49,263 nucleotides of DNA from a bacterium (GTDB lineage Bacteria > Patescibacteriota > Minisyncoccia > Minisyncoccales > CG1-02-41-26). How positions within the stretch are numbered: position 1 is the stretch's first letter; each line of letters opens with the position of its first letter. The DNA lies in contig JAUSHZ010000025.1 in assembly GCA_030648255.1 (NCBI GenBank), positions 1-49,263 on the forward strand, written 5' to 3'. Positions 19,601 to 28,380 of this stretch are shown piece after piece. A program made the translations under genes and the position numbers. Below the pieces are notes generated by a model. It saw only the letters and a program-made list of their open reading frames with translations. It was not told where the DNA came from and ran no database searches.

Positions 19601-20141
19601 CTGGGAAAATAGCAGTTACTTCTGGGTCTTGGGCCACCAAAAAATCGCTAGCTAAAACCTTCCCCTCTCCCAAATCAACTTTGATTGCATAATATCTGTT
19701 TAAGTCCAAGGGTTCTTGGGGCTTAAAAACAATAAAATTAGTATTTACTTTTTGTTCTGTTACTGCCGCCATTGCTCTTTGCGCCTGCCACCAAGCAATT
19801 GGCCCATCTTTTACCCAAGCGCCTTTTATTTCCGGGTCAAAAGTAACGGCTTTTTGGGCCAAAGTTTTATCAACGCCCTTGGGCAAAGAAATTCTTATAA
19901 CAGCTGATTGAGAAATTTTCTCCGGGACTAGTCTATAGCTGTCGCTGTAATATATATTTTGGCTAACTTGCCTGTTGGCAAAAAAATATAAGCCACCTGC
20001 CGCCACTAATACAAAAAACGCTCCCATTGCAATATTGCGAAGACGCAATATCTTTGGGAACGTTTTCTTTGTAATAGGTAATTGCGAAGCTGGCTGTGAC
20101 TGAACTTCTAGGGACGGGGGCGTTTCGGGTATTGTTGTCAT
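13626..20141 (-). CDS. Bacterial alpha-2-macroglobulin-family protein
   Basis: 2171 aa; MG2-like region 'TDKPLYRPEQTVHIKGILR'; thioester motif 'YPYGCSEQ'; N-terminal TM. Confidence 0.9.
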   Translation of the reverse strand: MTTIPETPPSLEVQSQPASQLPITKKTFPKILRLRNIAMGAFFVLVAAGGLYFFANRQVSQNIYYSDSYRLVPEKISQSAVIRISLPKGVDKTLAQKAVTFDPEIKGAWVKDGPIAWWQAQRAMAAVTEQKVNTNFIVFKPQEPLDLNRYYAIKVDLGEGKVLASDFLVAQDPEVTAIFPATNSEAPANSKITVVFNRPMVPVTTIDQLEKQDIPVKISPTTEGKFKWISTNTLQFIPKDYLKKSANYTVEVKKGFVSLDGLGVSDFKSAFQVLKLRYADTETYPKIYSQIYDQPVRIYFNQPINLNKTKAEIKIIDKSTNKEVPFVVQYAAKTKDEINNNPQYKTGDSFGFKISQTMANIFDFSIGQKEEVDQSAIEIYPQKDSFGRAKFWDFKKDYTITINRAYPIEGDIILDIAKKIDVATADVVNRWSAFSDRTNLASLNLFDPQGYLTLTFFEDIDLSRSRITATNLQKIEYGKKCKDENSYDRANCEKIQDSKAINIYFKAEAIKPGDYLSIDLEKIVNINGLQINKNTISNKAIVYSALKVSLGNSAKAYDNLSKKYLNGFYLCSNNPLLAPDKKDLKEKITGNLDFQTNSFYQSDWAYEASPCPVGTIITRVSGGFAPNSNYNLNLDINDVFGQNIKQEISFMTGSMEPSSAYAFGLQQRYSVTSPQDTVLNFGAVNISYVDLEICKASASDFEKMYEDNNINASACSDYRTKRIGLPERYWINNYFPVNLADYFTDPIGNYVVALANPLLSNNKGRKFTSYVTVTNLAVAEKSIAPATDYLGSSEERLSTEQINSLKNLYWVTNIKTQEPVPGATIKFYGKSRNLLGTAITNNDGLSFSAPALGVSYIVASLGNDSTIVMQDNDGMNWAQDASNYKKTYIYTDKPLYRPEQTVHIKGILRIGYDGNYEMFNNKTVEVKANDSKGTVILDKNIDINDFGTFSLDFMLDRNSPLGTYSVCVKGSYNCAYFDIKEYVPSAFQVSQSSSKSEYISKDTANLEVDANYYFGAPVDNAQVSYTISSQNYYFDKYAGGEWFNFGSWDDNYYYSNSYYYGDKFISRNSGTTDKNGKFKFSQKLDLQEMLKNSASQGSRIIVVDSTVKNNLGQSISNQQSFIVHAGAYYIGVKTDPYFVAKNQEFDLKVKTVDVNGENLGVGNITANIYAVNWVYAKRQEVSGVFSYQWEEKKDIVKTINFGTDSNGDWKDKIKLDKEGQYDIELTSHDRPGNLIKSKTSIYVYGEGQASFNFDDGTTLDLKASKTELKAGEQGQLIIKSPYLKSKALITIERGKIFDYKIVDFTGNILGYNFTATDDYSPNVFVSVLLQSSDPAVKFGSQEFRINSDKSKINLEVLSDKKFYKPGDNVNLSVVAKDSAGNPLKTEVSVAVVDLSVLALEGNPKKDPLIFFYNGFPLTVSTASNIKNKIVRIDPVDISNTKGGSGGGGADNKTRGDFRETAFWSAVVQTGDDGKAQVSFKLPDNLTTWQTEVLGITKDTKLGVSYIQFQSKKDLMVVPLKPRFIVPEDTFSVGAQIFNQSDSDKTFQVTFKSDTLESSDNNVEKTVRINKGEQKTIYFAAKAPAKFNEGVHTFTITAKGDGLEDSVAGSIAVRQNSTYEVTASANYTQGDTAREIIYLPENVSPINGDLTLRSSATLAVFLSDALNYLINYPYGCSEQISSKLKAIAIIKNGLQIPNLADKFKLEKVEYKDKIYTIDQLVDIGLADIYKNQNYDGGFNAWGYGSSQYFVTLKVVDALNALKKANYPVNSDSLNRGADYLYAYYNNPQRNITSDEKISLALVLMQTDRYKNNSNLAGEMRAIINNASMINDKLSQKALGELGVLVNMGLFDASAKTKINNSLDNRINIDSRGAFLEGKQNNYYYNYFESTIGDTALYLKSLSLGKRDTAITDKIIRWLLSSRDKDGAWGSTQNTLAVVEAFTDYLSWKKETKSVYTLDTLINGKSIDTFSFNVSTILNQNKKTIPVSDLKIDDYNTLELKKTGSGSLYYDMALKYYLNGNVQPRDEGFTITRQLYALDDKAGNTPLIKAKAGDLVREHLTVVVPVERRNVQIEDFIPAGLEIVDLSLATESKDLRFNQIEVKAPEIYPDFKEIRDDRAYVYVSNLKAGVYEFDYYLRALVPGSYSQLPAIVSEMYTPENFGRTGSFNFQVTN

Positions 20142-20146
20142 ATGAT

Positions 20147-21085
20147 TTAATTTGTTAAATATTTTGCTTTATTTATTAAATGCTGGCCTAATGTTGGGGC
20201 AAAGATAGTTTCTCCGCTTGGAGCGCTTAAATAAAACCAGTAATCCGAATTTTTAGGATAAATTGCCCCCATAATGCTTTCTATTCCTGGGTTACAAATT
20301 GGGCCAATAGGCAAGCCAGCATATTTATATGTATTATATAACGATTCAACATTTTTATCAACTAAGCTTGGGTGCTGTGAGGTTAAAAAATACAACAAGG
20401 TTGAGTCAACTTGCAAAGGTAAATTATTTTCTACTCGTTTCCATAAAATTCCAGCTACAATTTTCTTGTCATTGTCTGTTTTAACTTCCTTTTCCAAGAT
20501 TGAGGCCATGGTGATAATATCAAAAACTGTTCGTTTTTGTTTTTTTATTTCTTCTCTTAAATTTTTAGTTAATTTTTTATCAAAATTATTTAAAAATTGT
20601 TTAACAATATCTTCTTGAGTGGCTATGGGGTCAATCAAATAACTATCTGGAAATAAATATCCTTCCAGCCCCACGCCCAAAACCAAATCCAAAAATTCAT
20701 CTTTTTTAACTAAACGCGCTTGGGCTAAAATTCGAGCAATATCATTTGTGGTTTTACCGGGAGCAATTAAAATATTTATGGGGACAGATTGAAATTTTGT
20801 AAATTTTTCTATTAAATCCTTGCTTGTAGAGCCTTTTTTAATTAAATATCTCCCAGCCTTCATTTTTTTAAAATTTCCTGAAGTAACAGCGTCCCAAACA
20901 AACATCAGCCTGCTACCAATATACCCTTGGTTTTTTAAATTACTGGCAATTTGCAAAACATTGTCCCCTCTTTCAACTGTAAAAAACCCTTCAGCTTGAG
21001 GGTTATTCCAAAATATATCTAAAAAAATACCTGCAACCACAGCTATTAAAACAGCAAACAATAAAATTTTAAAATACTTAGCCAT
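20147..21085 (-). CDS. mltG: Endolytic murein transglycosylase MltG (YceG-like)
   Basis: 'LEGYLFPDSYLI', 'ITMASILEKEVKTDNDKKIVAGILWKRVENNLPLQVDST', 'YNTYKYAGLPIGPICNPGIESI'. Confidence 0.92.
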   Translation of the reverse strand: MAKYFKILLFAVLIAVVAGIFLDIFWNNPQAEGFFTVERGDNVLQIASNLKNQGYIGSRLMFVWDAVTSGNFKKMKAGRYLIKKGSTSKDLIEKFTKFQSVPINILIAPGKTTNDIARILAQARLVKKDEFLDLVLGVGLEGYLFPDSYLIDPIATQEDIVKQFLNNFDKKLTKNLREEIKKQKRTVFDIITMASILEKEVKTDNDKKIVAGILWKRVENNLPLQVDSTLLYFLTSQHPSLVDKNVESLYNTYKYAGLPIGPICNPGIESIMGAIYPKNSDYWFYLSAPSGETIFAPTLGQHLINKAKYLTN

Positions 21086-21275
21086 TTCATTTAATTTATT
21101 TTACCAAAAAATCACCTAAAAGACGACTTTTATTTACTCTTCTCTACGGAGTATTGGATTTTTATAAGAAATAATTCGTTCCAATATTTTAGTGGCCATG
21201 CTAAGATAACGAAAAGTGTTTTTAGGTGTTGCTCTTAGATGTCCAGTTTAGCCCTTTAAAAGGAGTGGTGACACA

Positions 21276-21644
21276 ATGTCGAGAAAGAGAAATCGAGATA
21301 ACACAAAACCCTCAACAGACAGAGTGACTCAAGACGAGCATGTTATAATGCTTTTTCATGCAGAACACAAGGCTTGGCATAAACTCTTCAGAGATCGCTC
21401 AATCCGTGAAATAATTAAAGTGCTTCAGAGGATTGAGAAGGGATGCACAACAACGCCAAGAAAGAAACACCGACTAAAAAAAGAGGGTTTAACGAAACAC
21501 CACCTAACTCCAAAAAGTAGAAGATCTAGAGATAGAAATGTCTTAATGCTTTATTGGGAACACCACGAAGCATGGCATCTACTTTTCGGGGACCTTTCAA
21601 TTCATGAAATAATTAAAGTATTACATGATATTGAAAAAAATTAG
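21276..21644 (+). CDS. Small HNH-like protein with internal tandem duplication
   Basis: Two aligned halves 'HVIMLFHAEHKAWHKLFRDRSIREIIKVLQRIEK' and 'NVLMLYWEHHEAWHLLFGDLSIHEIIKVLHDIEK'; 'KHHLTPKSR' before the second half; AAAGGAG SD. Confidence 0.55.
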   Translation: MSRKRNRDNTKPSTDRVTQDEHVIMLFHAEHKAWHKLFRDRSIREIIKVLQRIEKGCTTTPRKKHRLKKEGLTKHHLTPKSRRSRDRNVLMLYWEHHEAWHLLFGDLSIHEIIKVLHDIEKN

Positions 21645-21659
21645 GATAACTCGACTATC

Positions 21660-21700
21660 TAAAACAAAAAGACCTTTTTCAACAAGGCCTTTTTGCTTAG
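21660..21700 (+). terminator. Intrinsic terminator
   Basis: AAAAAGACCTTtttcaacAAGGCCTTTTTG. Confidence 0.7.
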
Positions 21701-21703
21701 CGA

Positions 21704-22469
21704 TCACTTTTTCAGCTTAACAAAGAAAGTTGACCCTTTGTTCTCTTCTGACTTAAGCCAAATCTGCCCTTTGTGTAAGTCAACCACTTGTTTAATATAA
21801 TATAAGCCCAGACCAGTTCCTTGATCTGTGGCAAGGCGAGCGCCTTTTGTTCGGTAAAAACCTTGAAATATTTTCTTTTGCTCCTTTTCGGGAACGCCAA
21901 TACCGTCATCAGCCACAGAAAACAAATAAGAGTCAACGTTGTCTTTAATTGCTAACTGCACTTTGCCCCCTTGTCTTGAATACCTAATGGCATTAGAAAG
22001 CAAATTGCCAAACATCCGTTTTAATCTATCTCTATTACCCGAAATAAAAGCGGTCTCCATGTATGCCTTTATCGCTATTAAAAGCTGCGTGGCATTTAGA
22101 ACTGGCCTTGGGATAGTCCTGTCCCGGAGGTGAATAATCTGGAGAGTTGGGTGGTTCTGAGTCAACAAAAAAGAAAATGTTATTTTCTTTTCTGCCCATT
22201 AAATAAATAAATCTTATGTCGGGATTAACCTTTAAGGCCTTTTGTAAATCATTCTTTAAAGATAAATAATCGCTATTTTGCAAGTCAGATTCTGAGCCGC
22301 TTAAGTTTTTAATAGATTCAACGCTAATCAGTTGAGCAATAGTATTTGCTCTTTTTAACAACGAACTTTCTTCTGATAGCTTAACAGTAAAAAAAACATA
22401 AACAGAGGCGGCCATGCCTAAAACAAAAATAACCACCGCTAATAGATATAAATATTTTTGGCTTTTCAT
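21704..22469 (-). pseudogene. Degraded sensor histidine kinase (deletion plus frameshift)
   Basis: N-terminal sensor ORF (22035-22469) and C-terminal HATPase ORF (21704-22168; 'LSNAIRYS...DDGIGVP...GTGLGLYYIKQVV') overlap in different frames; no HisKA region between. Confidence 0.7.
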
Positions 22470-22571
22470 TATTTTATTCTATATCTTAATTCTATCACAA
22501 CAGCAAAAAACAACAAAAGCCAAAAATTGTGGCTGACCCCATTATCCATTATCCCACAATGTTAGGAGCTG

Positions 22572-25010
22572 TTAATTATTAAACCTGCGTTTATGGTTAC
22601 ACATAATCTTAACTACCTCGGCCCAAAGAGTAACAATTAAAGCAACACTTAAAACCAATAGCCAATGAGTTGGCCTAAGAGGCTGGGTGTCTAAAATTCG
22701 ATTTAAAGCTGGCAAATAAATAGCAACAAAAGTAAGTAAAATTCCATAAAGCACGCCTAAAAACAAAAGCTTATTTTGAAAAAAGTTCTCGGTTTTGAAA
22801 ATAGTTCTTTTTAAATTTTTAAAAGAGAAAATGTAAATTAAATCAACCATAGCAACTGTTGCAAAAATAAGAGTGCGGGCAAAGTTTAAATCTCCGCTTT
22901 TCTTCAAAAAATACCAAAAGATAAGCAAGCAAAGAAGCCCAACAATAAAACTGATTCCAAAAATTAAAAACTTCATTGAATTAGAGAGAATGCTTTCTTT
23001 TTGAAGGTTTTCGGGCCTTTGTTCCATAAGGTCTTTTTCTTTAGGCTCAAAGCCCAATATAATGTCAGATGGCCCGTCGCAAATAAGGTGAAGCCATAAA
23101 ATTTGAACTATTGTAAGAGGGTAAGGCAAATTTAAAATAATAGAGCCGAAAATCAAAAAAATCTCAACAAAAGAATTAGAAAGAACATAGCTTACAACTT
23201 TTTTAATATTGGAAAAAATTAACCTGCCCTCTTCCACAGCCGCAATAATTGTTTTAAAATTATTGTCTAGTAAGATTAAATCTCCAGCTTCCTTAGCCAC
23301 TTCAGAGGCGCTTCCCACAGCAATGCCAATATCGGCTTTCTTTAGGGCTAAAGCGTCGTTTACGCCATCCCCAGTCATTGCCACTACCTCTCCATTGTCC
23401 TGAAGCGCTTTTATTATTTTTTGTTTTTGATGAGGAGTAACCCGAGTAAATAATAAAATATCTTTTATTTTATTTTTTAATTCTTCTTCTGAAATAATTT
23501 CCAGCTCTGCCCCCTCTAACACATTTTTGGGCTCTAAATTAAAACCTAGATTTAAAGCTACTCTTTCGGCTGTTTTCCGATAGTCGCCAGTTACTATTTT
23601 AACTTGAATACCAGCGCTTTTTGCAATTAAAATTGCTTCTTTTGCATCTTTTCTAATTGGGTCAACAACGCCAACCAAGCCAAGCCAAGAGAATTCTTTT
23701 TTCTCCTGTAAGTTCCCTTCTTCTTTAAAAGCCACCCCCAAAACTCTCAACCCTTCGTCTGCCCATTCTTCAATTTTCTCTAAAATTTTTTCTTTCTCTC
23801 CATCCAAGCTCTGGCAAAATGGGAGAATGATTTCTGGAGCCCCTTTTAAAAAAGCGACTTCTTTGCCCTTAACTTCGTTTATAGTTATTGAATATTTCTT
23901 TTCGCTGTCAAATGGTTCTTCGTAAACCCTTTTTGTTTGGTTAAAAATTTTCTGGGGGTCAAACATTTTTTCATTTTTTACATAATCCCAAATAGCAACC
24001 TCCAATCCGCTTCTTTGTTCGTTGTTTAAGGTTAAAGCAAGCAACATATTTTCTTTGTCTGAAAAATCTGTTTTTACAACCTTCATTTTTCCTTCAGTTA
24101 AAGTTCCTGTTTTATCAGTACAAATAACTGAAGCCGAACCCAAAGTTTCAATTGAAATCAATTTTTTAACCAGCCCGTTTCTTTTTAATATCCTCCTCAT
24201 CCCAAGAGCTAAAATAACGGTTATTGCTATTGGTAAACCCTCAGGTATTGCCGACACTGCCAAAATAATAGCAAGCCTAAACATTTCCAAAGTATCTACC
24301 CGATAAAACAACCCTACTAAAAAAATAACCAAGCAAACAATAAGAATAATCTTGCCTAAACTTTTTGAAAATTCATCAAGCCTTAACTGAATCGGCGTTT
24401 TCCTTTCTTTTATCTCGGATAAATTCTTTTCAATTTTCCCAATCTCTGTTTCTTTTCCAGTATTTAAAACTTCCATAATCCCCCTGCCAAAAATCACTAC
24501 AGTGCCCATAAAAGCGAGGTTGCTTTCTTCTTCTACTGTTTTTATTACCGCCTCTTCCTCGCCAGTTAAAATTGCTTCATTTATTAATAAATTGACTCCT
24601 TCAATTATTTTTCCATCAGCTGGAACTTTGTCTCCAGAGTTTAAAATAACCAAATCGCCCGGCACCAATTCCCTTGATTCAATTTCCTTTCTTTTGCCTT
24701 CTCTGATAACTATAGCTTTTGGCTTTAAAATTTTTCTAAGAGCAATTAAGGTTTTTTCAACATGATATTCTTGGAAAAATCCCATCAAGGTATTAAGCGC
24801 CACTACCGACCAAATTAAAATCACATCAAAGTATTCTTTGAAAAATAAAGAAATAAGCCCAATAACAATTAAAATATAAATTAAAGGGCTCTTAAGCTGA
24901 GCCAATAAAATTAAAAACCAGCTGGTTTTCTTTTTAGATGGAATTGAATTTTCACCAAATCTGTTTCTCAGCTCTAAAACTTGTTTTTCGCTTAATCCTT
25001 CTTGCAACAT
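22572..25010 (-). CDS. Cation-transporting P-type ATPase
   Basis: 'CTDKTGTLTEGKM', 'LKGAPE', 'MTGDGVNDALALKKADIGIAVG'; N-terminal cation-ATPase domain. Confidence 0.93.
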   Translation of the reverse strand: MLQEGLSEKQVLELRNRFGENSIPSKKKTSWFLILLAQLKSPLIYILIVIGLISLFFKEYFDVILIWSVVALNTLMGFFQEYHVEKTLIALRKILKPKAIVIREGKRKEIESRELVPGDLVILNSGDKVPADGKIIEGVNLLINEAILTGEEEAVIKTVEEESNLAFMGTVVIFGRGIMEVLNTGKETEIGKIEKNLSEIKERKTPIQLRLDEFSKSLGKIILIVCLVIFLVGLFYRVDTLEMFRLAIILAVSAIPEGLPIAITVILALGMRRILKRNGLVKKLISIETLGSASVICTDKTGTLTEGKMKVVKTDFSDKENMLLALTLNNEQRSGLEVAIWDYVKNEKMFDPQKIFNQTKRVYEEPFDSEKKYSITINEVKGKEVAFLKGAPEIILPFCQSLDGEKEKILEKIEEWADEGLRVLGVAFKEEGNLQEKKEFSWLGLVGVVDPIRKDAKEAILIAKSAGIQVKIVTGDYRKTAERVALNLGFNLEPKNVLEGAELEIISEEELKNKIKDILLFTRVTPHQKQKIIKALQDNGEVVAMTGDGVNDALALKKADIGIAVGSASEVAKEAGDLILLDNNFKTIIAAVEEGRLIFSNIKKVVSYVLSNSFVEIFLIFGSIILNLPYPLTIVQILWLHLICDGPSDIILGFEPKEKDLMEQRPENLQKESILSNSMKFLIFGISFIVGLLCLLIFWYFLKKSGDLNFARTLIFATVAMVDLIYIFSFKNLKRTIFKTENFFQNKLLFLGVLYGILLTFVAIYLPALNRILDTQPLRPTHWLLVLSVALIVTLWAEVVKIMCNHKRRFNN

Positions 25011-25110
25011 AATATTTATTTTACTATACCAAAAAACCGCCTCATTGGCGACTCAGTATTGTATAATACTTTCACTTGCGGCTTAATGAAATTATTAGTA
25101 TCATAATAAA

Positions 25111-26595
25111 ATGCCACCTAATATCAGCCCGCTTAAGGGGAAAATCTCAATAAAACACCTTTTGCTAGTCGTTATGGTAATTCCGTTAATGATTATTAAC
25201 GCCATTGTAGCGGCTGGTTTTTTCTATGTTCTTTACCAAACAATTTACAGTCAAATATTAAATGAAAAAATTGCTCTTTTGCAAAATTTAAATTTTTCGC
25301 TTAACAATCCCAACGATACTATTCACGAACAAGAGCTAGTCCAAAATGCCGCTAAGTCGCCTCATGTTGTATTTATCCGGGTTGTTGATTTATATACTAA
25401 AGAAATCACGCTCGCTACTGACCAAACCAACAAAAACATGGAACTGAAAATTCCCAGCTTTGCAGATAATTTAAGTCACTTTGAATCAGTGATAAACAAT
25501 ACTTCTTTATCAGAGGTAACAGTTAAGGGAAGTGGGAATAAAGGATTATGGCTTGGCTTTGAAACCGACACTATCCAGTTAAAATTTGCTGAACTTGCTG
25601 GATTTCTATTTCTCCTTCTTATAATAGTTAACTCTGCTATTTATTTTTTAATCCAACTCTTTTTCGAAAAATTCTTTTTAAAGCCTCTTGATGAAACCAT
25701 TGTTTTTATGGACAAGCTTAGCAAGGGCGATTTTCAAGCTAAAAATTTAAAAAGCCATAAAATGATCCGAGAAATTGAAAGGTTAGATAATACTTCAGAT
25801 AAAATAGTAACTGAATTCAATGAAAATAAAAAAAGATATGACTTTATTTCGAAAATGAAGTCCGAATTTATATCAATAGCCGCCCACCAGCTAAGAACTC
25901 CTCTATCAGCGATAAAATGGATGATCGAAATGTTAAAAGACGGAGACGTTGGCCCATTAACTGAAGAGCAAAAATCGTTTTTACAAAAAGGCAATGATAC
26001 CAACAATCGAATGATCAATCTTGTAAATGACCTTTTAAAAGCAGAAAAAATCGATGCAGGAATATTTGGATATAACTTTGAGTTTAGTAATCTTGTTGAT
26101 GTGATTGAAAAATCAATAAATGAAAACATACAACTCGCTCAACAACGTAAAGTAGGTGTTGAGTTTACAAAAGGAATAAAGAATTTACCACTCCTAAAAA
26201 TAGACAAAGATAAACTTAAGATCGCCATTGATAACATAATTGGCAACGCTATTAGGTATAATAAAGAAGGTAAAAAGGTTGAAATTAGCATCCAGCCCAA
26301 CACAAACAAATACATAGAAGTTATTATTAAAGATCACGGGATCGGCATACCAAAAAATCAAGTAGATAAAATCTTTTCAAAATTCTTTCGAGGCGTCAAC
26401 GCAACAAAAGTACATACCGATGGCTCAGGGTTGGGTCTTTATATCACTAAGAATATCATCATTAATCACGGTGGAACGGTTTGGATCGAGTCAAAAGAAA
26501 ATATAGGAACAAGTTTTCATTTCACCCTTCCAACCCAGGCCAGTTTAATCCCAAAAACTGAGCTTAAGTTTGATGATTTTATTCAATCCTTATAA
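25111..26595 (+). CDS. Membrane-bound sensor histidine kinase
   Basis: HisKA 'SIAAHQLRTPLSAIKW', HATPase 'DNIIGNAIRYN', 'GIGIPKNQ', 'GSGLGLYITK'. Confidence 0.9.
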   Translation: MPPNISPLKGKISIKHLLLVVMVIPLMIINAIVAAGFFYVLYQTIYSQILNEKIALLQNLNFSLNNPNDTIHEQELVQNAAKSPHVVFIRVVDLYTKEITLATDQTNKNMELKIPSFADNLSHFESVINNTSLSEVTVKGSGNKGLWLGFETDTIQLKFAELAGFLFLLLIIVNSAIYFLIQLFFEKFFLKPLDETIVFMDKLSKGDFQAKNLKSHKMIREIERLDNTSDKIVTEFNENKKRYDFISKMKSEFISIAAHQLRTPLSAIKWMIEMLKDGDVGPLTEEQKSFLQKGNDTNNRMINLVNDLLKAEKIDAGIFGYNFEFSNLVDVIEKSINENIQLAQQRKVGVEFTKGIKNLPLLKIDKDKLKIAIDNIIGNAIRYNKEGKKVEISIQPNTNKYIEVIIKDHGIGIPKNQVDKIFSKFFRGVNATKVHTDGSGLGLYITKNIIINHGGTVWIESKENIGTSFHFTLPTQASLIPKTELKFDDFIQSL

Positions 26596-26617
26596 AATTT
26601 AATATTTATAAAAACTT

Positions 26618-27442
26618 ATGAAACCAACTCTTTTATTTATTATAATTTTTATCTTGATCGTGGCACTTTATTTTTCATTCCTATCCCTGCAAAAGATATT
26701 CCTTTTACCCTTAACCGGATTAACTCATTTAATCGACGGAGTAGTTTCTATTTTATTAGGCATTAAAATATGGCATGACTTAAAAACAGAAAAAAATAGC
26801 GCAGCAACTAAAAAATATTTTACTTATTTTTTCTTGTTCCTTGGAATTTTCCAGCTTATTCTCGCCCTTCCACATTTATCCCTATACTCTAACCAAAGCT
26901 CTTTTCCCACGCTTATGGCTTTAGCATTTATAATTGGCCATATATTTTTATATATCGCGCTTGCCTTCACGCTTCTTGCGTCGCTTGAGCTGTATCTTTC
27001 AAATAAGAAAATAAAATATGCGGCCTTTTCAGCGATTACGCTATTAGGAGCTTTTATAACCTACACTAATATTATAAAACCCAACACTCCTATTTTTGAC
27101 ACAAAAACTGGCATAACATTGCTAAATGCTAATCCTGTTGTTGGGCAGCTTATATTAATAATTGTTCTGCTTGGCTGGGGAGTGTCCGCAATAATCTTTA
27201 TCTATAATGGCATAAGGTTATATCGTGTTAATAATAATGCAACAGCGCGCAATTTATTAATCGCATTAGGGCTCATTTTTTTAATTATAGGGGGACCCCT
27301 GCATGATATCACAAAAAAATCAGTGCATTATTTAATAGCCGACCTGTTGGTTTTAATCGGATTTATGTTGATGGCTTCGGGAGTTTTTTATTGGACAGAA
27401 GAAGATAAATTAACAAACACAGAACCTAATAAACTAGAATAA
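26618..27442 (+). CDS. Polytopic membrane protein (paralogue of 27522-28223)
   Basis: 'LLIALGLIFLIIGGPLHDITKKSVHYLIADLLVLIGFMLMASGVFY'; 22 nt after the kinase. Confidence 0.6.
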   Translation: MKPTLLFIIIFILIVALYFSFLSLQKIFLLPLTGLTHLIDGVVSILLGIKIWHDLKTEKNSAATKKYFTYFFLFLGIFQLILALPHLSLYSNQSSFPTLMALAFIIGHIFLYIALAFTLLASLELYLSNKKIKYAAFSAITLLGAFITYTNIIKPNTPIFDTKTGITLLNANPVVGQLILIIVLLGWGVSAIIFIYNGIRLYRVNNNATARNLLIALGLIFLIIGGPLHDITKKSVHYLIADLLVLIGFMLMASGVFYWTEEDKLTNTEPNKLE

Positions 27443-27467
27443 ATATTATAGATTAAAAAAAGTGAAA

Positions 27468-27503
27468 ACAAAAAAGCTCGGTTTGAAAACCGAGCTTTTT
27501 TGT
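27468..27503. terminator. Bidirectional intrinsic terminator
   Basis: AAAAAAGCTCGGTTTgaaAACCGAGCTTTTTTG. Confidence 0.9.
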
Positions 27504-27521
27504 TTTGCGCAGCTAAACCCC

Positions 27522-28223
27522 TTATCGATTTTGATTCATGTTTATTTTATTTTTGTCCTTGAGGCGAGGTAAATAAACGCCCAACAGCAATATTAATGTT
27601 GCGATTGGGGTTAAAATGTCAGCTAACAAATATTGAATGTTGCTTTTGGCTATATTGTGTAACGGGCCACCAGTTAAAAAGACAAAGATTCCTAATGCAA
27701 AAACCAATGAACGAATTCTATATAACTTTTCTTTCGACTTAATAGCAACAATAATAAACAATATTACCAAAGCCAATAATGTAATCCCGCTGAATGTTAT
27801 AGCTGCTTTTGCTGCGTTCTCTCCTATGTTCCAATTAGTAATGCCATCAGCGAAAATGGGTAAAGGTATTTCCCTCAAAATCATAATCGTAGCAAGAAAA
27901 GCCCCAACCAAAACTACATAAAAAACTGACTTTTCTAATTTCGGAATAAGAAGCCTAAGTGGCAATCGGAGAAAAAACGCTGTGGTTGTGAACAAAAAGA
28001 AATGCGCCGTTACATACAAAATTCCGGCCAAAGAAGAGTTGCTAGAAGAAAATAATGCCCCCAAAGACAACAATACATGCATTACGCCATAACCAAGAAA
28101 AAAAATTGCAAAATACTGTAAAAGCCTGTCTTTCTTTTTCTGCCACGATCTATATGTTGCATAACCACCTGCTAATAAAAAGATTGCAGAAACCGCCATA
28201 CTAATTACGCTTAAATTAACCAT
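27522..28223 (-). CDS. Polytopic membrane protein (paralogue of 26618-27442)
   Basis: 'SLVFALGIFVFLTGGPLHNIAKSNIQYLLADILTPIATLILLLGVYL'. Confidence 0.6.
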   Translation of the reverse strand: MVNLSVISMAVSAIFLLAGGYATYRSWQKKKDRLLQYFAIFFLGYGVMHVLLSLGALFSSSNSSLAGILYVTAHFFLFTTTAFFLRLPLRLLIPKLEKSVFYVVLVGAFLATIMILREIPLPIFADGITNWNIGENAAKAAITFSGITLLALVILFIIVAIKSKEKLYRIRSLVFALGIFVFLTGGPLHNIAKSNIQYLLADILTPIATLILLLGVYLPRLKDKNKINMNQNR

Positions 28224-28300
28224 ATTTTTTATTTTTTAATTAATTTACTATAATTATATCACTTACTATTATAAATATGCAAGACAACACTGTTGAAAAT

Positions 28301-28380
28301 GCTCCGCTCGCTTGCACTGATTGCTGGTGCACTCAGCATCTTCCTCGCCTTCGCTCGTCGAGCTGTTGTTAGAACTTGTT
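28301..28380 (+). repeat. ~80-bp direct repeat copy 1 with internal hairpin
   Basis: GCTCCGCTCGCTTGCACTGATTGCTGGTGCACTCAGCATCTTCCTCGCCTTCGCTC...AGAACTTGTT matches 30066-30145. Confidence 0.8.

Noticed and set aside
14566-19907. Multiple plus-strand ORFs of 60-80 aa inside the A2M gene
   Set aside because: Antisense to a well-supported 2171-aa CDS; low-complexity, no SD or domain signal.
25734-26129. 131-aa minus-strand ORF inside the histidine kinase
   Set aside because: Antisense to conserved HisKA/HATPase coding sequence.
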